Origin: Alphaproteobacteria bacterium UBA6544
GTDB lineage: Bacteria > Pseudomonadota > Alphaproteobacteria > UBA8366
Direction of reading: 5' to 3'
NCBI GenBank assembly: GCA_002434595.1
Contig: DJKK01000336.1
Span: 1-16,935 of the forward strand
Length of the DNA: 16,935 nt
Of the stretch, positions 7,095 to 13,279 are shown in pieces. The stretch's first letter is position 1. Every line of letters begins with the position of its first letter. The position numbers were made by a program, and so were the translations under genes. A model generated the notes under the pieces. It worked only from the letters and a program-made list of their open reading frames with translations. It did no database searches and had not been told where the DNA came from.

Positions 7095-7117
7095 ATGTCA
7101 TTCCTGTATGCCGAATG

Positions 7118-7133
7118 AGGCAGAGTAGTTGCC
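7118..7133 (+). promoter_or_regulatory. Candidate sigma-54 promoter for amt-glnK
   Basis: AGGCAG-AGTAG-TTGCC keeps the invariant GG and GC of the -24/-12 consensus (TGGCAC-N5-TTGCW) with exactly 10 bases between them. Transcription would start near 7145, giving a leader of about 150 nt before the amt ATG. NtrC/sigma-54 control of amt operons is established in proteobacteria. I found no clear NtrC site upstream, which would lie in the start of queC. Confidence 0.4.
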
Positions 7134-7294
7134 AGTCGAAGGTCCCGCAAACGACAGCGAGAAGGACCGTTGCCGACATTGCTGATGCAATCCTGTGTAT
7201 ATAGCTAAGAGGGGAAGGGCCGAAAAACTTGGTTTGTAGAATCAACAGTCGTTAGGATGGTGCTCGCATTAAGATTTTGGGGAGGTGCTTCGTT

Positions 7295-8503
7295 ATGGAT
7301 GGTGCAAATACTGCTTGGATTTTGACCTCAACGGCCTTGGTGTTGTTTATGACTTTGCCGGGTTTGGCGCTGTTCTATGGCGGCCTTGTACGCTCGACAA
7401 ACGTCCTTTCCGTCTTGATGCATTGTTTCGCCATAGCCTGCATGGCTTCGATCATCTGGTTGGTAGCGGGATATAGTATTGCATTCGCAGAGGGTACGCC
7501 GTGGTTAGGCGGATTGCAGAAGGCATTTTTGATGGGCGTTGGAAAGGATTCACTCGCCGGAGATCTACCCGAAGCTGTCTTCTTCATGTTTCAAATGACG
7601 TTTGCGATCATCACGCCGGCGTTGATTGTCGGAGCCTATCCGGAGCGCATCAAGTTCGGCGCGGTTATGCTATTTAGCGGACTCTGGATTCTGATCGTTT
7701 ATGCACCTGTGACGCACTGGATCTGGGGTGGTGGCTGGCTTGGCGGAATGGGTGTTCTAGATTTTGCTGGTGGTCTTGTCGTGCACTTGACGGCGGGTGT
7801 CTCTGCTTTGGTTATTGTGGTTGTACTTGGATCGCGGCGTGGCTTTCCGACCGAGTTAAGGCCTCCTCACAATCCAGGTATGACCATGATTGGGGCCTCC
7901 ATGCTGTGGGTTGGCTGGTTCGGCTTCAATGCCGGGAGTGCACTCGCGGCGAATGGTGATGCGGGAATGGCTATGGCCGTCACCCATATTTCAGCGGCAA
8001 CCGGTTCCCTAGTCTGGCTATGTATCGAATGGGTCAAATTCGGCAAGCCGAGCCTTGTCGGGGTCGTAACGGGCATGGTCGCTGGATTGGCGACAATCAC
8101 GCCAGCCTCCGGCTTTGTCGGCCCGATGGGTGCCTTGATCATCGGCCTCGCTGGCGGTCTCGTGTGTTACTACGCTGTCGGTCTGATTAAGCATAAGCTA
8201 AAGATTGATGACTCACTCGATGTGTTCGCCGTCCACGGTGTCGGCGGTGCAATTGGCACGCTGTTGGTAGCCTTCCTTGTTGATACGAGTTTTGGTGGCG
8301 GTGGCCTCGCTGAAGGTATGACAATGGGATCGCAGTTCGGCGTTCAGCTGACAGGCTTGATCGCAGTCCTAGTGTGGTCCTTGGTCGCGTCGTTCATCTT
8401 GGTTAAGATTGTTCAGGCGTTGGTCGGTCTTCGCGTCAGTGACGATGAAGAACTCGAAGGCCTGGACGTCACGTCGCACGGCGAAACCGGATATAATCTC
8501 TGA
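7295..8503 (+). CDS. amt: Ammonium transporter (Amt/MEP/Rh family)
   Basis: An inner-membrane ammonium channel of 402 aa with about 11 transmembrane helices. The twin pore histidines are H164 (DFAGGLVVHLTAG) and H314 (FAVHGVGGAIGT), only four positions off E. coli AmtB H168/H318. The gate region MFQMTFAIITPALIVGAYPERI and the WVGWFGFNAGS segment are both present. I chose the ATG at 7295 because GGGGAGG at 7279-7285 precedes it by 9 nt; an in-frame TTG at 7277 would overlap that ribosome-binding site. Unlike E. coli AmtB there is no N-terminal signal sequence. The P-II gene follows after 16 bp, the reverse of the common glnK-amtB order. A candidate sigma-54 promoter lies upstream. Confidence 0.97.
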   Translation: MDGANTAWILTSTALVLFMTLPGLALFYGGLVRSTNVLSVLMHCFAIACMASIIWLVAGYSIAFAEGTPWLGGLQKAFLMGVGKDSLAGDLPEAVFFMFQMTFAIITPALIVGAYPERIKFGAVMLFSGLWILIVYAPVTHWIWGGGWLGGMGVLDFAGGLVVHLTAGVSALVIVVVLGSRRGFPTELRPPHNPGMTMIGASMLWVGWFGFNAGSALAANGDAGMAMAVTHISAATGSLVWLCIEWVKFGKPSLVGVVTGMVAGLATITPASGFVGPMGALIIGLAGGLVCYYAVGLIKHKLKIDDSLDVFAVHGVGGAIGTLLVAFLVDTSFGGGGLAEGMTMGSQFGVQLTGLIAVLVWSLVASFILVKIVQALVGLRVSDDEELEGLDVTSHGETGYNL

Positions 8504-8519
8504 GCAGGAGGAGCGCGGT

Positions 8520-8858
8520 ATGAAATTCATCGTGGCAATTATCCAACCCTTCAAACTTGATGCGGTGCGGGAAGGTCTTTCGGAACTGGGTGTCGAGGGG
8601 CTGACGGCAAGCGAGGTTCGTGGATTTGGCCGTCAGAAAGGGCATCGCGAGGTCTATCGGGGCTCAGAATACACGATAAACTATGTGCCCAAGGTAAAAA
8701 TCGAGATCGCGGTTGGAGATGATATCGCGGAACGTGTCGTTGAGACCGTGCAGAACGTGGCTCAGACTGGAAAGATAGGTGACGGCAAAATCTTCGTCTT
8801 CGAGCTGAGCGAGGCTATCCGCATTCGCACCGGCGAGACGGGAGAGGGCGCGCTCTAA
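8520..8858 (+). CDS. glnK: Nitrogen regulatory P-II protein
   Basis: A 112-aa trimeric P-II signalling protein that senses 2-oxoglutarate and ATP/ADP and, next to amt, most likely gates the channel with its T-loop. The T-loop is complete: FGRQKGHREVYRGSEYTINYVPK, with Y51 as the uridylylation site, and the B-loop TGKIGDGKIFVF and C-terminal RIRTGE are present. The ATG at 8520 follows GGAGGAG by 5 nt; an upstream in-frame extension would run into amt. Linkage to amt argues for glnK rather than glnB, although the sequence alone does not settle this. No strong terminator follows; a weak stem TGGCG/CGCCA lies at 8901-8917 without a U-run. Confidence 0.95.
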   Translation: MKFIVAIIQPFKLDAVREGLSELGVEGLTASEVRGFGRQKGHREVYRGSEYTINYVPKVKIEIAVGDDIAERVVETVQNVAQTGKIGDGKIFVFELSEAIRIRTGETGEGAL

Positions 8859-9365
8859 TTTGCCAATGACCGTTGGTGGAGCGCGATCTTGCGCAATAAG
8901 TGGCGGAATTGTCGCCAGTCGATAGTGACTTTGGACGCGTTTTTCACCGTGTCTCCCCTATCACATCATATCTCCAGAGCAGGGGCTTACGAGGGCGTTC
9001 AGGTGAATGGGTCGATTGCGATAACCTGAAAGTGCTCTCCAATAAACCATGCAACATATAGATCGATGAAATTTCGTCCTGTTCATCGACGACGGGCAGG
9101 AATGGAAATGTGCCAATTCTATGGAAATTCTCACGTACACGATGCTGCGTTCCGAAAGGCACTTATTGAGTATTGAATGGGTGTGTATCTCGATAGGATG
9201 CGCGCGGCCAAATTAGAATCACCTTACGGCAAATTTTAGGCAAAATGTGTTCAAGCGCGATGGTGACTTAAGTGAGCGTAAAATACCTCTAGCGTAACCT
9301 CAAATTCAATTAGTAGATATTGCTGGACGGTGTTGTCTTTAACGCATTAATTTATATGAAGAAGA
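8859..9365. other. Intergenic stretch of about 500 bp without a supported gene
   Basis: Between glnK and the tRNA-Thr 3' end I can support no gene. The part from about 9180 is visibly more AT-rich than the flanking coding sequence. A minus-strand open frame at 8944-9162 has a GTG start without a ribosome-binding site and no clear family. A short imperfect direct repeat (AGCGTAA at 9275-9281 and 9291-9297) and the weak stem at 8901-8917 are the only structures I noticed. The stretch could be a decayed gene or the site of an old insertion next to the tRNA. Confidence 0.6.
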
Positions 9366-9440
9366 TGGTGCCGCCGAGTGGAATTGAACCACTGGCCTCG
9401 CCCTTACCAAGGGCGCGCTCTACCCCTGAGCTACGGCGGC
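9366..9440 (-). tRNA. tRNA-Thr (anticodon GGU)
   Basis: The complementary strand folds as a complete cloverleaf of 72 nt plus an encoded CCA: acceptor GCCGCCG/CGGCGGC with discriminator A, D-arm GCTC/GAGC, anticodon arm CGCCC/GGGCG with loop TTGGTAA (anticodon GGT), a 5-nt variable loop AGGCC, and T-arm AGTGG/CCACT with loop TTCAATT. It reads ACC directly and ACU by wobble. The flanks are AT-rich on its 3' side. Confidence 0.97.
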
Positions 9441-9455
9441 CCGCCACAAGAGCGC

Positions 9456-9484
9456 CTTATGCCACAGGGGTCTTTTCGGCGCAA
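9456..9484 (-). promoter_or_regulatory. Candidate promoter of tRNA-Thr
   Basis: On the minus strand, TTGCGC (9484-9479) and CATAAG (9461-9456) are separated by 17 bp, and the -10-like box ends 15 bp before the tRNA 5' end. The matches to TTGACA and TATAAT are 3 of 6 and 4 of 6, but the spacing and position are right for a short tRNA leader. Confidence 0.4.
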
Positions 9485-9518
9485 GACGATCGCGACTTGG
9501 CCTCCTGTGGAGAAAACC

Positions 9519-9532
9519 GGTAAGGTCTTACC
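9519..9532. repeat. Inverted repeat between tRNA-Thr and the small basic gene
   Basis: GGTAAG and CTTACC are perfect complements around GT (9519-9532). A second, wider pair, CCACAGG (9462-9468) and CCTGTGG (9504-9510), flanks the tRNA promoter region. The centre is too tight for an RNA hairpin, so a protein site on the DNA is more likely if it has a function. Confidence 0.35.
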
Positions 9533-9576
9533 CACACTCCGACGTGATTTTGCATAATGAATTGACGGATGTCTTG

Positions 9577-9741
9577 ATGCCGGATAAATCCTTGAAATCC
9601 GCCCCTCGGCTCAGCGAGAAGGGGCGTCAGGCGCAGGCGGCGCGCGAGGAACGTCGGGCCGAGTTGTTGCGCCAGAACCTGTTAAAACGAAAGGCACAAC
9701 AACGCAGTCGTTCAAGCGACGGCGGCGCAAAAGACGCCTGA
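9577..9741 (+). CDS. Small basic conserved protein of unknown function
   Basis: A 54-aa, strongly basic protein. Residues of about 10-46 (RLSEKGRQAQAAREERRAEL, then LRQNLLKRKAQQR) look like one long amphipathic, Arg/Ala-rich helix, followed by a Ser/Gly tail. I recall short alphaproteobacterial hypothetical proteins with the same 'LSEKARAA..RE.RLA..LR.NL.RRK.Q.R' pattern, several of them near murA, so I take this as a real gene; no function is known to me. I chose the ATG at 9577; a GTG at 9544 would add 11 residues unlike the family. The ribosome-binding site is weak (CGGA at 9567-9570). A CATAAT hexamer at 9553-9558 could be its -10 box. The MFS gene begins 32 bp after the stop. Confidence 0.7.
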   Translation: MPDKSLKSAPRLSEKGRQAQAAREERRAELLRQNLLKRKAQQRSRSSDGGAKDA

Positions 9742-9773
9742 GGCCCCCTTTAATGCGAGGAATGAACAGCTAG

Positions 9774-11312
9774 ATGTCGGTGGCGGACGCCACGACGCCG
9801 GAGCCCGCGCGGGAACTGACGGTGTTCAGGCGCTGGATGATCATGGTGGCGATCACCAGCTCGACCACCCTTTATGCAATGACGATCCTGATCGTCAGCG
9901 TGGTACTGCCGCAAATGCAGGGGAGCCTGTCGGCGACCCCGGACCAGATTTCCTGGGTCATGACCTTCAATATCCTGGCAACTGCGGTGGTGACGCCAAT
10001 GTCGGGATGGCTTGCTGGCCGTTTTGGCTGGCGCAATGTGATGCTCTACTCCCAAGCGGGATTCTGCATCTCGACGTTTCTCTGTGGCATCGCCGATTCC
10101 CTCGAAATTCTTGTCTTCTACCGGATCCTACAGGGCGGTTTCGGTGCGCCGACAATCCCCTTGGCGCAGGCCATCATCCTCGACATTTTTCCCCGGCGCC
10201 AGCATAGCCTGGTGACCTCGATCTTCGGTATGGGCGTCGTCGTCGGTCCCATATTTGGGCCGATCTTCGGGGGAGTCCTGACAGAGCTCTATAATTGGCG
10301 TTACGCCTTCTACATGCTCGTACCATTGGCCGCGGTCGGCTTTGTCAGCCTGTGGGTATTTTTGAACGACGGTGGCCGGCAGTCGAACTTGCGGTTCGAC
10401 TGGACCGGATTCCTTCTGCTTGCGGCATCGCTCGCCTCGCTTCAACTCGTACTCGATCGGGGACAGCGCCTCGATTGGCTGGATTCAAGCGAGATCATCA
10501 TCGAGATCGTGATTGCTTGCTGCGCATTCTATGCCTTCCTGATTCATAGCTTCATGGCGGACAGACCTTTCCTCGATCTCCGGCTTCTGGCCGACCGGAA
10601 TTACTCACTTGGTCTCCTGATCGTGCTGATCTACGGCATGCTGAATTTCACGCCGATGGTGGTGATGCCGCCGATGCTGAAGGATCTCGGCGGCTATCCG
10701 GAAGCCGTAATAGGAACCTTGCTGGGCACACGCGGAGCGGGCGCAGTGCTCGGCTTCTTTCTGGCGGGCCGGCTGGCACGTTTCGACCCGAAAGTGGGTA
10801 TGACTATAGGTTTTTCCCTGCAGACCATATCCGGTCTTCACATGATGACCTTCGATATAAATGTTGGGATCACCGACGTAATGCTTGCGAGTTTCATGCA
10901 GGGAACGTCCGTGGGGCTTGTCTGGGTGCCTCTGGTCGTCGCCACATTCGCAACGTTGGACAAGCGGGTGCTCGGGGAGGCGACAGCCGTATTCCATCTT
11001 TTACGGAATATCGGCAGCAGCATCTTCATTTCGCTTAGCGTGACCATGATTATCCGGACTGGAACATCGAACTATGCGCGCATGACTGAATTCGTGACGC
11101 CGTTCAACGAACTGTTGGCATTCCCGCAATATCTCGAAATGTGGGATGCGGAGACCACGATAGGACTGGCGCGTATTGCTATCGAAGTGCAGCAGCAGGC
11201 CGATATGATCGGGTTCCTCAACGCCTTCGGCATTTATACGGTTGCGAGTGCTGCGGTCATCCCATTCGTCTGGATGGTGCGGATGCACAAACGGACGTGC
11301 GACGAGAGCTAA
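9774..11312 (+). CDS. MFS exporter, DHA2 (EmrB/QacA) type, 14 transmembrane segments
   Basis: A 512-aa inner-membrane drug:proton antiporter-like protein. Motif A (GWLAGRFGWRN, 78-88), RILQG (117-121), antiporter motif C (GMGVVVGPIFGPIFGG, 152-167) and NWRYAFY (174-180) are in their usual order, and the length and helix count fit the 14-TM DHA2 group. In TM1 the usual acidic residue of the LDxTIVNVALP signature is replaced: the matching segment is TILIVSVVLP. No EmrA-type membrane-fusion partner or TolC gene lies nearby, so it may act alone or with a partner elsewhere. The ATG at 9774 has only AGG 13 nt upstream, a poor ribosome-binding site. The substrate is unknown. It sits between the small basic gene and murA on the same strand. 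Confidence 0.92.
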   Translation: MSVADATTPEPARELTVFRRWMIMVAITSSTTLYAMTILIVSVVLPQMQGSLSATPDQISWVMTFNILATAVVTPMSGWLAGRFGWRNVMLYSQAGFCISTFLCGIADSLEILVFYRILQGGFGAPTIPLAQAIILDIFPRRQHSLVTSIFGMGVVVGPIFGPIFGGVLTELYNWRYAFYMLVPLAAVGFVSLWVFLNDGGRQSNLRFDWTGFLLLAASLASLQLVLDRGQRLDWLDSSEIIIEIVIACCAFYAFLIHSFMADRPFLDLRLLADRNYSLGLLIVLIYGMLNFTPMVVMPPMLKDLGGYPEAVIGTLLGTRGAGAVLGFFLAGRLARFDPKVGMTIGFSLQTISGLHMMTFDINVGITDVMLASFMQGTSVGLVWVPLVVATFATLDKRVLGEATAVFHLLRNIGSSIFISLSVTMIIRTGTSNYARMTEFVTPFNELLAFPQYLEMWDAETTIGLARIAIEVQQQADMIGFLNAFGIYTVASAAVIPFVWMVRMHKRTCDES

Positions 11313-11515
11313 CCGACTCGCGGGCAGATTATTGCTATTGGAACAAGGGTGTTGTCGATAAAAGATTCCCTAAATTACGGCGATTCATGAGCTTTCTCTC
11401 GCGCCTTGAGGTCGCCTTAATGTTCCGATAGGGAGAAAGGCGTGATGACCCCCCAATCTAGAATCGCGAGAATACATCAATGGCCCCTCGGGATGATGGC
11501 GCAAGGAGACAAAAA

Positions 11516-12820
11516 GTGAAGAAGGCGAGCGGTGGCGGAATGCCCCGTATCCGGATTGTGGGCGGGCATCGTTTGAACGGCGAGATTTCGATCTGTGGTG
11601 CAAAGAATGCTGCACTACCGTTGATGACCGCCGCATTGCTGACCGACGAACCATTGACCCTACGGAACCTGCCGCGGCTGGCGGATATCGCGACTCTATC
11701 CAGCCTTTTGACACATCACGGCGTTGATATTGAAGTTAACGGTACCGGTATGGCCAACCGGGGTCGGGTCGCGTATCTGCACGCGGCGGAAATCGCCGAT
11801 ACGACGGCACCCTACGACCTCGTCCGGAAGATGCGCGCGAGCGTTCTGGTTCTCGGCCCGCTGCTCGCACGTTGCGGCGTCGCACGCGTCTCTCAACCAG
11901 GTGGCTGCGCGATAGGCACGCGTCCCGTGGATTTGCACCTGAAGGGGTTGCAGCAACTGGGTGCCGAGATCGAACTCGATGGCGGTTATATTGAAGCACG
12001 CGCGCCGAACGGTCTAACGGGCGGTCACATCGTCTTTCCTTTCGTATCCGTCGGTGCAACCGAGAACCTTTTGATGGCCGCCAGTCTTGCGCGCGGTGAA
12101 ACGATTTTGGTCAATGCTGCTCGGGAGCCCGAAGTGCAGGACCTGGCGAGATGCCTGGTCGCGATGGGGGCGAAGATCGATGGGATCGGTTCGGATACGA
12201 TTACGGTTCAGGGGGTCGACCGTTTGAACGGGGCCGAACATGCTGTTCTGCCGGACCGGATTGAAACGGGGACCTATGCAATCGCAGCAGCCATCACCGG
12301 CGGCGAGTTGATGCTCCGTGGTGCCGAGCTGACCCATATCGAGAGCTTTGCCGACGCATTGCGTGCTGCGGGAGTGGATATCCTAGCCGATGACAGAGGG
12401 GTGCGTGTTTCTGCCTGCAATGGCCGTGTAACAGGCGTCGACGCAATGACCGAGCCGTATCCCGGGTTTCCGACGGATCTGCAGGCGCAGTTCATGGCGT
12501 TGATGACCGTCGCGGACGGCGCGGCGATGGTCACCGAGTCAATTTTTGAGAACCGTTTTATGCATGTGCCCGAGCTGGCGCGCATGGGTGCGAATGTTAC
12601 CTTGCATGGCGCTTCCGCCTTGGTGCGTGGCGTGGGAAGCCTGACGGGTGCACCTGTTATGGCCACGGATCTGCGGGCTTCGGTCTCTCTCGTTCTTGCC
12701 GGTTTGGCTGCGTCGGGCGAGACGATCGTCAACCGTATCTACCATCTCGATCGGGGTTACGAACGTGTCGAGGAGAAACTCGCCGCATGCGGTGCGGAGA
12801 TTGAGCGTGTTCGGGATTGA
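11516..12820 (+). CDS. murA: UDP-N-acetylglucosamine 1-carboxyvinyltransferase
   Basis: Transfers enolpyruvate from phosphoenolpyruvate to UDP-GlcNAc, the first committed step of peptidoglycan synthesis, in the cytoplasm. The catalytic cysteine, target of fosfomycin, is C131 in VSQPGGCAIGTRPVDLH, so this is the Cys rather than the resistant Asp form. The active-site lysine is K30 in GAKNAALP. FPTDLQAQFMAL, ENRFMHVPEL and the C-terminal NRIYHLDRGYERVEEKL complete the family pattern. I chose the GTG at 11516 (434 aa) because AAGGAG at 11503-11508 precedes it by 7 nt; the ATG at 11480 lacks a ribosome-binding site, and the ATG at 11540 starts at the conserved core with only a weak one. The DUF2948 gene follows after 17 bp. 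The 203 bp upstream hold no clear gene. Confidence 0.97.
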   Translation: MKKASGGGMPRIRIVGGHRLNGEISICGAKNAALPLMTAALLTDEPLTLRNLPRLADIATLSSLLTHHGVDIEVNGTGMANRGRVAYLHAAEIADTTAPYDLVRKMRASVLVLGPLLARCGVARVSQPGGCAIGTRPVDLHLKGLQQLGAEIELDGGYIEARAPNGLTGGHIVFPFVSVGATENLLMAASLARGETILVNAAREPEVQDLARCLVAMGAKIDGIGSDTITVQGVDRLNGAEHAVLPDRIETGTYAIAAAITGGELMLRGAELTHIESFADALRAAGVDILADDRGVRVSACNGRVTGVDAMTEPYPGFPTDLQAQFMALMTVADGAAMVTESIFENRFMHVPELARMGANVTLHGASALVRGVGSLTGAPVMATDLRASVSLVLAGLAASGETIVNRIYHLDRGYERVEEKLAACGAEIERVRD

Positions 12821-12837
12821 GGGCGGTAAGAACTCAT

Positions 12838-13269
12838 ATGCCTTACGAAGACGGGAGAAAGCTCAGCCTATTGGCGCGTGACGTACAAGACCTCGCCGTC
12901 ATTTCTTCGATGCTTCAGGACGCGATCGTTCCGGTAGCCGATATGGTTTATCTTGAAAGGGAACAGTCCTTCATCATGGCGCTCAATCGGTTTTGTTGGG
13001 AAACGCCAACCGACGAGGCCGCAGATAAGCGGGTAAATGCCGGTCTTCGCTTCGACCGCGTTCAGCGCGTTCAGTTCCGCAAAATCGATCGTGAGCATCG
13101 GGAGCGGTTTGCCGTTTTACTTTCGGTCGCCTACGATTCCGGCGTCGTGACGATGCAATTCTCCGGCGATGGCGCGGTGCGTCTTGAAGTTTCGGAATTG
13201 CTCTGTGCGTTGAGCGATTTTGACGAAGCGTGGCCAACCATTTGGCGGCCGGAACATCAAACGCCCTAA
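12838..13269 (+). CDS. DUF2948 family protein
   Basis: A 143-aa soluble protein of a conserved alphaproteobacterial family of unknown function. Recognised segments are KLSLLARDVQDLAVISSMLQDAIV near the N-terminus, FIMALNRFCWE, the central AGLRFDRVQRVQFRKI, and a C-terminal beta-strand plus helix ending LCALSDFDEAWPTIWRPEH. In many alphaproteobacteria the gene sits between murA and hisD, and here it lies 17 bp behind murA, so the two are probably co-transcribed. The ATG at 12838 is preferred over a TTG that overlaps the murA stop. hisD does not follow; instead a convergent hyuB ends only 10 bp away, with no terminator in the gap. Confidence 0.88.
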   Translation: MPYEDGRKLSLLARDVQDLAVISSMLQDAIVPVADMVYLEREQSFIMALNRFCWETPTDEAADKRVNAGLRFDRVQRVQFRKIDREHRERFAVLLSVAYDSGVVTMQFSGDGAVRLEVSELLCALSDFDEAWPTIWRPEHQTP

Positions 13270-13279
13270 TCCGCGGCCG

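Noticed and set aside
7095..7200. preQ1 riboswitch in the queC leader
   Set aside because: No stem with the expected short A-rich tail next to the ribosome-binding site could be seen.
7170..7203. Sigma-70 promoter for amt (TTGCCG or TTGCTG with TATATA)
   Set aside because: The spacings are 22 and 13 bp, outside the usable range.
8944..9162. Minus-strand 72-codon open frame as a real gene
   Set aside because: GTG start without a ribosome-binding site, no family I recognise with confidence, and competing reading in other frames; kept only as a possible remnant.
8859..9365. Attachment-site duplication of the tRNA-Thr 3' end
   Set aside because: I looked for a repeat of the T-arm/acceptor sequence in the adjacent gap and found only a short imperfect resemblance near 8900.
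9320..9523. Plus-strand open frame with a product containing VPPSGIEPLASPLPRARSTPELR
   Set aside because: This is the antisense reading of the tRNA-Thr gene; proteins with this string are well-known false annotations over tRNAs.
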